From Adiantum capillus-veneris (taxonomy: Eukaryota; Streptophyta; Polypodiopsida; Polypodiales; Pteridaceae), in contig CM043971.1 in the NCBI GenBank assembly GCA_014529385.2, positions 98,475,985-98,535,984 of the forward strand: 60,000 bases of DNA, read 5' to 3'. Below are positions 47,255 through 59,100 of the stretch, one piece after another. The notes beneath the pieces are model-generated. The model saw nothing but the letters and a program-made list of their open reading frames with translations, had not been told where the DNA came from and searched no databases. The translations under genes were made by a program, and so were the position numbers. The first letter of the stretch is position 1; each line of letters starts with the position of its first letter.

Positions 47255-49195
47255 ATGACAAAATTGAGAGTTAGCTCAACAACAAAAGGAATCGAAAGTG
47301 AAATCACAGTCCACAGAAAAACAGGACCCCACAAACTTACACCCTGCACACCTGAACATTTCAAATCCTATACCATAGAGGAACGTAAGGTTGTGTATAC
47401 AAAGGCTCAAAGAAAACCTATCGATGGGAGCAATGGAGTCTATGATGGTCCAGCGATAGTTAAGGAAATAGAGTTAGCAGACCCAGGAGAAGAGTCTAGA
47501 CCTGTTTTCATTGCCCCAGATCTGACAGAGACTGAGGAGTGTGTACTTAAAGAACTTCTCAAGTAATTCAAGGATATATTTGCCTGGACATATCATGATA
47601 TGAAAGGTGTTCCACCTTCCGTGGTGCAACATACAATCCCCATGAATAGCATGGCTAAACCAGTTCAGCAACAACCCTACCCACAACCCTACCCAATGAA
47701 TCCTAAATATGCAAAAATCATTCAAGAAGAGATTGAAAAGCTTGTGGAATGCGGATTCATATACCCTATTGAGCACTCAAAATGGGTGTCTCCAATAGTG
47801 ATTGTGCCAGAAAATAATGGGAAACTCAGAGTGTGCGTGGATCTCAAGAAGGTCAATACAGCCACTAGGAGGGACCATTATCCCTTGCCATATTCAGAAC
47901 ATGTGCTTGAAAGAGTTGCAGGGAAGGAAGCTTATAGCTTTTTAGATGGGTACTCTGGCTACAATCAAATCACAATTGCGCTGGAGGACCAAGCTAGAAC
48001 AGCCTTTATAACTCAATCTCGATATATTATTGTTGCCACCGACTATGTAACAAAGTGGGCGGAAGCCAGAGCGACACGTAAGGCCGATGCGAGATCAATT
48101 GCCAAGTTTCTCTTTGAGAACATTATTACAAGATTTGGTTGTCCCTTTGAGATTGTGAGTGACAATGGTACTCATTTTATAAATGGAGTAATAAAAGAAC
48201 TCACTACCAACTTTATGATAGCTCACCATAAGTCCACACCTTATTATCCACAAGCAAATGGCCAAGCTGAGAGCACCAACAAGACCTTAATCTCTATCTT
48301 GACCAAAGCGGTGGAAGCTCATCGCACAGATTGGGATTCAAAGCTTACGTCAGCTCTATGGGCTTATCGTACTGCGTACAAAGTTGCCATTAACTGCACA
48401 CCATCTAAGATGGTGTATGGCCAAGAAGCGGTTATGCCATGGGAGTTTGTCGTTCCTAGTCTTCGAGTAGCTTCTCAAGAAGGTTGGGATGGTAACCCCT
48501 TAGTTGAGAGATTATAAATCCTTGAAAGGCTAGATGAAGAGAGGCAATTAGCTGTGCAAAATGCACTTGTGGAGAAAGATAGGAGGAAGAAATGGTTTGA
48601 CCGTCATCTAAAGAACAAAGATATCAATACTGGTGATAAAGTCCTTATGTATGGAGTGGGTAATGAAAAGAAAAAGTTGAAATATGCGGGAAAAGGACCA
48701 TATAGAGTATGCGAGATCACCCCACAAGGAACCATTCATGTTGAGACTTTAAATGGAGTTGAAACCATTGGATTCCTCAATGGGAGAAAATTTAAAAGAT
48801 ACTATGATCCATTAAGCCAAGAGGATCTACGTGCCATCCATACAAAAAAGGCAGCCAAGGCACAAATAGAATTGAAGAAGATACAAGATCAAGCTGAGGC
48901 TAAGGAGCGACAACAATGCATAAGACAAAAACGAGAGGCTAACCTTGGAGTCACACATGCATTCCACGTTGAAATCGACGAGGATTGGTTGGACTCTGAC
49001 ACACCTCTACGATACCCTATTGAGCTAAACAACACCTATAGAAAAGTGCTATATAATGCTTTATTCGACACGGGTGCTAAATATAATCTGCTATCATATG
49101 GGGTGTGGTGTCAGTTAGGGAATCCACCTCTATCTGAGAGTATTATCCAAGTCAAGGGTGTCAACAAGAAAAAAACTTCAGTTTTTGGAGTCTGA
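47255..49195 (+). pseudogene. Reverse transcriptase fused in frame to integrase (element B)
   Basis: One frame with two stops (47564-47566 TAA, 48515-48517 TAA). Reverse transcriptase fingers and motif A are clear (EEIEKLVECGFIYPI, SPIVIVPENNGKLRVCVDLK, YSFLDGYSGYNQI) up to AFITQ at 48016. The next codon starts integrase (SRYIIVATDYVTKWAEA). The deleted part would hold the YxDD box, RNase H and the integrase zinc finger. The integrase core keeps its Asp, Asp, Glu candidates (ATDYV, VSDNGTHF, NGQAESTNK) and a GPY/F tail (KYAGKGPYRV). The last 40 codons start the second protease-like module (LFDTGAKYNLL, 49064-49096). Confidence 0.88.
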
Positions 49196-50100
49196 CACAC
49201 TTCTGTCAGTTATGAAAATGGGGTTTTAGCTCAAGAATTTTTGGTCATGCCTGTTGGAACTATGAAGGGTAATATAAACCTAGGATGCACGTAGATGATA
49301 GCCACCAAATGCACTATTGATTAGGGACGGGGGTGTCACAACATAGAAACCAACTCTTAGCCCTGCCACTCAAGCCATAGTCCCTGAGATATTGCCTTTT
49401 AAGGAAATAAAACCCAAAACATTGCATGTCCAAGAGATTGAACCATATGTCCCCATAGCCCAACTCTCTCGAGATTCAACTGATGTAGTTGAAATAAAGC
49501 TTGAGACACACAAGACCCATCCCAATATAACAAAGAAAAACATACAAGTGGATCCCTAAAGCTTCTTTAGCGACCATAGCCAGTGCTAAAAGACAGGAGC
49601 CTGGTAAGAGACGTCCCATTCGCCCCAAGAAATGTAAAGAAATGTTTCATTGGATTCCTAAAAAACTATTGAAAGCCCAAGGCTACTATAAAGGAAATGA
49701 TCAAATCTGGGTGCCAAAACGTAAATTGTGCTCTTACTTGTCACCGGGCCCATGTGAGCTCAATCTTGTGGCTCCAAAATAAATTGAAGATTGTGAAAAG
49801 GAAAAAATCACGAAATGCTACACACCTGCTCCAAAGTTAGTTTGGGTACCAAAGAAAGAACGATTTGTTCCACCTAGCTCAGGAACAGGGAAATCAAATG
49901 AAGCTTCTTGCTCTTCATGTAGTTCCTATACGGAAATAGAAGCTTCGACACAACCTCCACCTACCATTGTATATATCCATACAAGCAAGAAAGAGTTTGC
50001 ACCTCCCGTTGTAAGTTCACCACCTACAACAATGTTGAAAATAAAATCATGGGAGAGTACCTTACCACCCTTGCAACTAGATGAAACTAGATGAAACGCA
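49196..50100 (+). pseudogene. Second protease-like module and WVPK tail of element B
   Basis: After the stop at 49193-49195 the frame continues with SVSYENGVLAQEFLVM and NINLGCT, then an IDxGRG stretch analogous to the ILG...LDW half of a retropepsin. A shifted frame from about 49560 gives basic repeats HWIPKKLLKAQGYYKGNDQI, WVPKRK, then LVWVPKKERF and a Pro-rich end. The same sequence of modules follows integrase in element F (14.2-16.0 kb). Confidence 0.6.
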
Positions 50101-50441
50101 TAGGGCGGTCGAAAACTATTGGTTAAAGCCTTCACCCATAACAACGTGGAATAATTGGTTTTAAAAGGTGACGACATCATTCCAAAAGGTATGATCTACC
50201 CAAGGAAGGGGGGAGTGTTGGTTGACATCCATCATTCACTTGCTTCCCTCTCAACCTTTCTCCCTGACCTCTTAATCTCCAATCTTAGGGAATGTATATA
50301 TAAAGCCTTATACTCACAAAAACAAGATAAAAAAGTAAAAGAGCAAGAGCCATAACACAAGATCATAAAAACACATTATGCACAAGAACATGACCCTTGT
50401 AATATTTTCACTCTAACCATCATCTATTTGCGTGTATAGAT

Positions 50442-50846
50442 ATGGCTAGTACGCTAGAGTCATCCACTCTTGCCTTGGGTGAGAGGTACCCTCGTTACTT
50501 TTCACAAATGTTTCACATGGTCTTTCCGATGCTTGCCTGTGAATGGGATTTGGTAGGTATGCTAGCATGTGAGAGGAATTTTGAGGAGTTAGAATGGCTG
50601 ATACGTCTCTTGACCACGACTGATCCATACTTAGTAGAGAGTGTATCTCCCATTGCACAAGCCTATCCTTTTGACCAAGATGACTATAGGCGTATAGTGA
50701 CCTTCTTAGTAAACATTGGTGCCTCTGATGATGAAGAAGATTTACATGATTATACGGATGGCACATATGGTCTCATGGATGATGAATTTGTTTTTCTTGA
50801 TGACGAGGATAGGGGTTTAGCCTTGGGGTTTCCCCCCAATCTCTAA
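50442..50846 (+). CDS. Small 3' ORF of element B (134 aa), unknown
   Basis: ATG at 50442 gives MASTLESSTLALGERYPRYF. It has a helical middle (FEELEWLIRLL) and a strongly acidic C-terminus (DDEEDLHDYTDGTY, then DDEFVFLDDEDRG). It is uninterrupted while neighbouring pol is broken, and lies in the 3' position where some plant gypsy elements have an accessory ORF. No family recognised. It could also be a chance ORF; acidity and length argue mildly against that. Confidence 0.45.
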   Translation: MASTLESSTLALGERYPRYFSQMFHMVFPMLACEWDLVGMLACERNFEELEWLIRLLTTTDPYLVESVSPIAQAYPFDQDDYRRIVTFLVNIGASDDEEDLHDYTDGTYGLMDDEFVFLDDEDRGLALGFPPNL

Positions 50847-52235
50847 AATATCCTATTCCCTTGACTCTCTAGGGGGAGTTCAAATAATTAGGTTAGGGTT
50901 CCTTATGTTTTTTTTCATTGTGTTCAATAAGTGTTAGTACCTTTTCCCACTGATGTGCCTCCTAGACGTATTCTTTGTGTTTCCTAGTGTGTACAGGAAC
51001 GTGTTGCTGTTATTAGGATTTGGTGGAATCTTTCTCTCGTTCACACTTCAAATCAAGCACGACCATCAACACAAACAGGTGTTTCTTGTCCATTAGCATT
51101 GCCCCTTATCTTTTTGCATCCATGTTTGTCTGCTTTAATTGTGATTGGTAGCATAATATTCAGTGCATTTGCTTAGTATCAAACATTAAATTCAATGTAA
51201 TTTTTTGTCATAATCACTTGTCTAGGTTTAAAAATCAAGCAGTCCGACTAAGCTAGTTTGACCAAGCTAGGTGTTAGAGATCTTCTCTTAATACCATGGG
51301 GAATTCCTTCCTAATAATTAATGGTTACTTAGGTTCTTAATTTGATTTAGGCAGCATTGTGTGAAATGTACTAGGGCTTTCTAGTGGGCTTAGTCTCTAT
51401 TGACCTTTAGCTTAAGTATTATAAAGGGAGTTTACTAGTGTGATGAGCCTGGGGAGGGTAACAGTGTTATATGGCCCCCCAAATTTACAAAATTAAAATG
51501 CTGAAAACGAACAAACAAAAAATCAAAGTGCCACAATGTAAAATCTTAAGCTGGAAGAGAAACCTCAGCTTGATTTGGTACTCCACTCACATGTATAGCC
51601 TATGGTACTAGAGCCCTAGAGGTTCCCAATGTGGGCGCTTTTCCTTGAAAAGCAAAAAACCCAAGGCGTACAAAATAAGCACATACAACAAAATTAAAAC
51701 AATGTGAAAAGACACTGGGGGGTCAAAGAAAAGGTAATCAGTCAGGCGATGATTTCATGAGAAATTCCTTTTATCGTAGCTTAACTACAAGGTCTTGTAG
51801 GTATAGCCTCTAGTTAGCCCTCGCACGTGAAATACTTGGCTCTCGCGATTAAACAACTTAATTGACCAGAGAAAATTAAGAAGCTTACCCATGGTATTAA
51901 TAGTCGATCTTTAGTGCCTTTCGACCGTTGAATTAGCAACCCCAGACTTGTTTAGTTTTTTACCTTTACAATTGTTTATGCGTTTGATTATATTACAATT
52001 TAATGTTTATTGTTGACAAATGGTTTAGAATTATGCTACCAATCAATTTGTCTGCCTAAAACTGCATATGCTTTTTAATTGTATATGAGAATGCAATTAC
52101 TGTGCCAATGTTGTTTGATTTTGCAGTGTGACTGAAGAAGGCTAAGGACATTCATCTCAAATGCTCTTCCACCTCAATGAACTAGCTTCAACTCAATAGC
52201 TTCTGAGGATGGAATCTACATCACGAAGCGGGGCA
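50847..52235 (+). other. 3' untranslated region of element B
   Basis: About 1.4 kb without supported ORF. A weak purine tract (GAAGCGGGGCA) ends immediately before the second LTR. Confidence 0.5.
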
Positions 52236-52821
52236 TGTTAACCCTCACGCACATTCTTATCACCTACGACGGACGCTGTATTACTTATTTGGTAGAGTCA
52301 GGTACCGGGCTTGTCGGGCCAATAGGAAAAGGGTAAGAGTGATCGCTGATGAGAGGTGCACTCTAACTCAAACATTCAAGGGATTATTTGGCTAAGCATA
52401 GGCGCCCAAGTGTGAATGGGGAAAGCTCATATAAAAGTCAACTAAACCCAAAATTCACTCATTCTATCATTTGTGCAATTGAAGAGTGCTCTTGCTCCAT
52501 CTCCATCTTCTTCTTCACCTCTTTGTGTGTGTGTATGCGTGAGAGAGAGAGAACGAGGGAGAGAGAGAAAGAGAGTGTGTGCAATCGAGCATTGCGACGG
52601 CGGAACGACGGCGGCGAAGTGGTTGAGCGCAGCGCGACGGCAACTCCTTCTTCTTCGCGACGAGGAATCCTCCACGACAGCAAGCGTAGAGCAGTGAGTG
52701 ACACACCATCGCCATCTTTGAGCTTACTAGTTTCGGCTTGTTGTGTGCTTGGAGCCATTTCTGGCTCGCACACAGTGTATCGGCAAGTTCCTTGCATTAA
52801 CACGTGCGACATACGCGCACA
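52236..52821 (+). repeat. 3' LTR of element B
   Basis: Begins TGTTAACCC and ends GCGCACA; TATAAAAG at 52430-52437. It is followed by the CTTTT target duplication at 52822-52826. Confidence 0.92.
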
Positions 52822-52826
52822 CTTTT

Positions 52827-54192
52827 GAAAGATTAGGCTCGTGTTTGGTTCATGGATTTGGAAGCTAAAGAAGCAGTGGCTTCTTCTTATGGTTTGAGCC
52901 TTGACAAGTTTATATAAGCTTTTTAATTAGAGCATTTCCAGGTTTTTGAAGATACAAATGAAATATGGAATGAGCTCAATTCTCTCAAGCAAGGTTCTTG
53001 TCAAGGTGTTGATACCTATATACAAGTTTTTACAGATTTATGGACTCGGTGGTGTGTTGCTCTTAAAGATGAGACCCCCCCTTGTTCATTTAAGAAAAGT
53101 TATTTTGTTGATGGTTTGTTACCTTGGTTGTGGTTCGAGGTTGAGTTGAAGAGGCCCAAGTCTTTTGAAGATGCGGTACATATTGCAAAGCACAAGGAAT
53201 GGAAGATTAAGCGTCTTGAGGATCTTGGTATTAGAACAGGTACGCATATGCAAGATGGATTTGACATGCAAGATGAGGTTAAGCCCAAGCAGGTGAAAAG
53301 TAGCCTATCCTATGATGTTTCTCGTCTCTTTCCAAGGTCTATTGTGAGGCATAAAGAGGCCTTGTAAGTTGACAGGTTTGTGGAAGAGCCTAACGAGGTG
53401 AGTAATGCTTTGGATACAGGATTGAAAAGTCTTGAAGAGGATGCATTGGCTACTTGCGTACCTTGTGATTTTGTGTGTGAGTGTGAGGTTGAGGTTATTA
53501 AGGATGAGCATGTATCTTTGGATACTAGTTCCTTGGAAATTAGGGAAGAGAGCAAGGTTGCGAGCCGTTTTGTGGATTTGTTGGATGTGGATCTTGTTTT
53601 GAAGCCATATTTTGATGCATGTGAAGTGACTGAACCAATTTGTGAGCATGATTGTGGTTTAGAGCAGGGACCTGTACCCTTGGAGACTGATGAATCCATG
53701 CTAGAAGCTATGGATAGTGGTGATAGCCATGATTATGACATGGATGAAGTTATGTGTGATGATGTGTATGCTTATGATGATGAGAAGGGGTTTGGCATAT
53801 ATGAGTCCAACAGCAAGGAACTCAGAGATATGGATGCCTATGCTAGGGATATGTGTGTCATGGGGATACTTTTATGCTTTGGATGTCAACAAATTTACCT
53901 TCACACAATTCTTTTAGCTACTTGGGTGCATGATTTGCAGGTTGTTGCTATGGCTGGTGAAGCGAAAATGCCAGGTGATGAGTCACTTGAGTTGTCTCAA
54001 TCGGTTGGGTTGAATGTGGTATGCAATATTTATACTTTTGGATCTCCATATAAGGTGGATGTGTTAGTTGGATATGCCTATGGTGCATTTCGGTTGATAA
54101 GTGACAAATATATGTGTGGTGTTATGATGCTTCTTGTGAATCAGGCAATATGCCTTTGGCCTTTTGATCCAGGTGGAATGAGCATCTACTAG
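52827..54192 (+). pseudogene. gag of element A, C-terminal part with acidic DPGG tail
   Basis: Continues the frame broken at 42004: ARVWFMDLEAKEAV, then FEDTNEIWNELNSLKQG, FVDGLLPWLWFEVELKRP and FEDAVHIAKHKEW, the second half of a Ty3/gypsy gag. Stops at 52834-52836, two near 52914-52930 and 53365-53367 interrupt the one frame. From 53380 there are 270 open codons of very acidic sequence (DSGDSHDYDMDEVMCDDVYA) ending in LWPFDPGGM. No zinc knuckle or pol follows. The final motif matches the repeated [FY]DPGG of element C. Confidence 0.78.
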
Positions 54193-54242
54193 TGTTGCTG
54201 CTGAGCATGAATGCTCTAGAAGGCTAGGGGATGGGCAAATTA

Positions 54243-55296
54243 TGTAAGGAGTTTTTTGGAAGAAGTGATTGCGCATATGTACATACACATGCATGGTGCA
54301 TCAAATAAAGAATTTCCCATTTTCCAAAGCCAGGTGGTTACGTGGGGCCCACATGTGTACAAGTAGGACAACATGTACATAGTACATCGATTTTCATTAT
54401 CACCTGTACCAGTGTGTTTTTTCTATAATAATGATGATTTGATAGCACGTAAAACTTCTCAAGGAATCTATCAGCGGGCCGACGCCATAAGGTAAGCAGG
54501 TGCGTCAGATGGCATCGAGTGACATCAAGAGGTCGAATGGGGTCAATACTTTCACATGGGTAAGCGAGGACACAACGTGGGTGTTTTCTTGTGATGATTA
54601 TGTAGAAAGGTCATCATGAGGACTATATTTGGGGGGTACTTCATGTGGTTGTAGAATGCATTATTGAAAAAAGTTGAGTGCCAAGTGTGCGGATGGATGT
54701 AGAAGGGTGACAAAAATGCACAGCGTGGCCATTTTTTGGCATGTTCGGGGTCTGTTTGAGGTCAATCAAAAGACTAGAGGTTCCCAAGTGATAAAGTGAA
54801 GTGTGGAAATTGAAAACCCTGAGAAAAAGACCAAAAAAACACGGAGAGAAGAGGAGGAACAGTCGTAACTCAATTTTTGCTGTTTTTGGAGCCTGATTTG
54901 GTCATAAACTGCTCATGCGAGGTCGGATTTGAGCACTTCGATATTGTAGACTGGGGTTTTTGGCCGCTCCAGACGTAATGGAGTTGTCCATTTTGCCAAA
55001 TTCCTCACTTTTCCTTGCTATTTTGGTTGTGTAAGTTTCTCCTGTGAGCGAAGTCTTTGCTTCAATTTGTGATTGTATCTGGCATATTTCATCCATATTG
55101 TGTGAGCTATTTGCCCATTGGTGTTGGCCCAAGCTCAATTGTACCTAAAAATCATAAATTGTCCTCTTTTGAGCTGAGTTATTTGGGTGTGTGTGTCTCT
55201 GTGTTGTGTGGGAAAATGGATAGTCTCTCTCATCTCACTCCATCGGTGTGTTCCCTGTCTCGGCCAGGTGGATTGTGTAAGCCGAGTGGTGCCCCA

Positions 55297-55338
<42 letters not shown>

Positions 55339-55398
55339 CATCCCAAGAGTGTGTCGGATGATTATAGAGGCGTTGTGTGTGTTTTCATCCCGCTGACA
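54243..55398 (+). repeat. 3' LTR of element A
   Basis: Begins TGTAAGGAG about 50 bases after the ORF end, with a weak purine run (GGCTAGGGGATGGG) before it. (GT)n at 55300-55337. ACGT target duplication follows. Confidence 0.9.
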
Positions 55399-55402
55399 AC
55401 GT

Positions 55403-56100
55403 CCATCCAAAGGATCATAGCACATAGGAGCAAAACTGTGTCGTCAAGGCACAGATTTAAAGCACACGCTGACGAATGCATATGAATACAAGGGCCTCCC
55501 CTTTCAAAATTGAACACCACAAACCCACAACTTCAACATCAATTCCAAATTTCATAGGTACATGCCCTCCCAATATGTCTGCACACAATTTTCCAGTAGA
55601 CTACCATAGCCATAACCCTGCAGAGAACCAGTCGTAACTTGAAGAATACAACTCCAATTGGGGCACTTAAAAGATTGAGATAAAACTTGAAAAATTATTG
55701 GAGATAAATTTGAAGATGACATTGAATCTACACACTGCTACATGCAAAATTGACACAAACAAAGAGCTGCCCCGACACGAGTACGCGTAAAGCAGGCAAG
55801 GCGAGGCAAAAACTGCATCAAAACCCATCAAGGAAGCACAATGAGCTAAAACCGGAAATTTTTTGGAGTTTGGTTCAATTGTTTTTAGTTTGTACATGAG
55901 TTTTAGATATATACAAGTCTCACTTCAAAAAACTTACTCACGGGCGGGCACTTATAGTAACTCGACAGCTGACACTATACTAGTGACTTGCCCTGCATGT
56001 ACATGTGCTTGCTAAATCAAGCTAAAAAAAACCACAAAGATAAAACCCACACACCCTTTTGACATCGGGAGTCATTTTCACATGTAAAACTTTACAAAAA
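55403..56100 (-). other. Copia remnant edge and unassigned sequence
   Basis: Next to element A the minus strand reads MCYDPLDGR, which joins in frame to the copia piece ending at 39654 once A and one ACGT copy are removed. Beyond about 55500 I recognise nothing. Confidence 0.45.
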
Positions 56101-59100
56101 ACGGGGTGTCAAAAATGCACCCAACATAGTTTGCCACACCCCAGCCTGTTAGATCGTTCATGATCAGCATCACAAAAGAGATCGTGTAAACCACATAAGG
56201 GAGTCTTCATTTCAGATTCTTACTTATCCCCATGATCATAAAATTACTCAAAATAAGGCTCATCCTCAATTACAATCATCAACCTTGTAATATACTCCTT
56301 CCAACAGGAAGCCATTCACACGTGCTTTATGTGGGGTACCGTCCAAGTCAGCAAGTTGATATGTGCCATTTGGAAACTTGTTTAAGACAAGAAAGTACCG
56401 TGCCACTTGATTTGAAACTTATTTTAAAAAGTTATATCAAGATTACTATTGTAACAAAGCACCATGTCACCCTTCTTTGATGTCTTTTTCGTTCACCTTC
56501 TCATTTGCCTTTGCTTGATTGTTCTTCAAGACTTGCTCATAATGCTCAAAAGCCAGCAACCTATCCAATTGTACACATTGCAAATATAGAAGTCTTTCTT
56601 GAATGCATCATTGGGCTCTTATTCCAGATTTAGAATTATCTTCAAAGCTTGTATCTCCACCTCAATAGGCAGTGAAGCCTCTTTACCAAAAACTAGATGA
56701 AAGGGAGAGAAACCAATACCTGATTTGATGGAAGTTATGTAAGCCCATAGAGCACAATGTAGCTCTAAATCCCAAGTCTTCACATTTTTTGTTGTCATCT
56801 TTTTAAGCATCCTTATGTGTTCTTCTTCAAACCTTTCATTCATTCCATTGCATTGGGGATAATATGGAATAGTAAACCTACGATGCACATGAAGCTTCTC
56901 ACATAGATAATCCACCAACTCTCCCCTGAAACTTTGACCCTTTTCAGAAAGTAACTCCAATGGCATGCCAAATTTGCAAAAAATATCTTCATATACAAAT
57001 AAGGAAACATCTTGACTCGTGATGTGCTTAACAGATTTGGCTTCAGCTTACCTACATGATAGTCAACAACGATAAGTATGTAACATTTGCGTCTAGCTGT
57101 CATCATAGGTAGAAGACCTATTGCATCAATACCCCACTTCTCAAACATATCATAAGCCACAATGGTGCCTCTAATCTCTGATTTGAGAACCCTATTTTCC
57201 ATGCTTTGGCACTCTTTACAAGACTTGCACCAATGATGCACATCATGTTGAATGCTTGGCCACACATACCCTTCCTGCAAGACTTTATCCAAAGTGATCT
57301 TTGAAGCAAAGTAACCACCACAAGAACCCTCATGATTCTCCTCTAAAATTTTATAAATTTTCTCTTTACAAGGAGCTTTTCTCATCACAAATCAGCCCCC
57401 TTCATATACAAGGCATCACCAAGAAACACATACCTTTTGGCACGGTATAGAAAGGCATACTTTTTTACTTCTCCTTGTTTGTAGAAACTCTTCCTCCCTC
57501 TCCAAATCTTTCCTTCCCAAATAAAGAGGAGAATCAGCCCTTATCACATACAATTGTCCAATTGAAGCTTGCACTGCACCATGTGCTTCTTCATTTTGAG
57601 ACATGTCCACATGCCTTAAACTCCAAGCTTCAAAACGCTGAAGCAGATTCTTCACTTGAAAACACATAATGTTCAGCCTTGGATTCTTACTTTTCCACAC
57701 CCAAGTACTTGCTTAACCACCAAAAAATCATCAATTCTTACCCTCACATGATGAATGCCAAGCTCAAGGCAAAGGTTGAGCCCTTTCTCCAAAGTAGCAT
57801 ACTCAAATTCATCGCTGCTTTGTGTCGTAAGCTTCAAACTCCTTTTAGTTACCAAAGCACATTGAGGATCATAAATTAAAACACCTCCTGAAGCTTCACA
57901 GTGTGCTTTCCTGTAAGAGCCATCAAAAAACAATAGATAGGCATTGTCTATATCAAGAGCTTCCATGTGTTGCTTCTTCACCATGTCCTCCTTAAGAAGA
58001 AGAGGGCTTTCATTATAATTAAGAAAATAAACCAATGTAGCCCTTGTACTCTCCTCAACAAGAAAAGAGAACTGGAATTCCTTTAGCTCCACAATCCACT
58101 TCATGAGCCTCTTTGACAAAGTAGGGCTTTTCACCCATTGAGGTAGAAGAGTGTAGTTAGTGAGAAATGTGAATGGTTTGAGGAGAAGGTAGTGCCTAAA
58201 CCTTTTACATGAATAAATCACACTCACCATGATGAGCTCCACCTCAGTATAGCCTCTTTCCACCTTTAGCTTCACCCTGCTAGCACAATAGATAGGCTTC
58301 ATGTAGTGAGAGTTGTTACCTCTTTGAAGAAGCATAGCTCCAATAGCATCCTCACCTACTAATGGATTAAACTCCTTATCCCAATTAGGATATTTCATAG
58401 CAAAAAGAGAACCAAGAACCTTTTTAATACCTTGAAAAAATCTTCACATTCATTTGTCCATTCTAGAGGATCCAACCTTGCTACTTGTTGTAGACGATAA
58501 AGAAGTTGAGAGGACAAGGGAATGAACCTTGACATACACTTCACCTTTTGAATGAAAGTGGCAAGTTTATTTGTATCCTTAGGTGATGAGAGGAGCACCA
58601 AAGCCTTCGCTTTGTCAGGATCCGCTTTAATCCCATTCTCTAAGATCATATGCTCCAAAAACTTCACTCTTGGCTGAGCAAGATGACACTTCTTTGGGTT
58701 GAGCTGACATCCACTTTCATCATATTGCTTCAATGCCATCCCAAGATTTACATAATGATAGTTTATAGAGCTATAAACACAAAAGTCATCAATAAGATCC
58801 TTCACAAACTTGCCAAGAAAGGGAGAGAACACATTATCGACGCGCTTTTGGTACCACACACAGCCATTCATAAGACCAAAAGGAAGCATACAATAACAAA
58901 AGCATCACCATGGTGTGACAAATGTGGTCTTCTTTTGATCTTTTAAAGCCAAGGTGAGATGAAAATATACAGAGAATCCATTACATACACTATACCTCTC
59001 ATGCCATGCAATAGAATCAAGTATGTCATCTATGAAAGGAAGAGGATATGGATCCCTCTTCATAGCTGCATTTAGAGGCTTAAAATCAACACATCTCTTC

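Larger units (their letters stand above)
42005..52821 (+). mobile_element. Ty3/gypsy LTR retrotransposon B, complete insertion, damaged pol
   Basis: 10,817 bp with LTRs 42005-42605 and 52236-52821, a 5-bp CTTTT target duplication and an Asp-type primer site. The order of parts is gag, protease, truncated reverse transcriptase, integrase, second protease-like module, WVPK tail and a small 3' ORF. It lies inside the gag gene of A. The LTRs differ at about 20 of the first 240 aligned bases by eye, so the insertion is not recent. Confidence 0.92.
39655..55398 (+). mobile_element. LTR element A, gag-only, carrying nested element B
   Basis: Two LTRs (39655-40833 and 54243-55398) begin TGT[TA]AGGAGTTTTTTG and end at a CA. 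ACGT precedes the first (39651-39654) and follows the second (55399-55402), a probable target duplication. Removing nested B leaves about 4.9 kb. The internal part codes only for gag with an acidic DPGG tail. It sits inside a minus-strand copia element. Confidence 0.88.
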
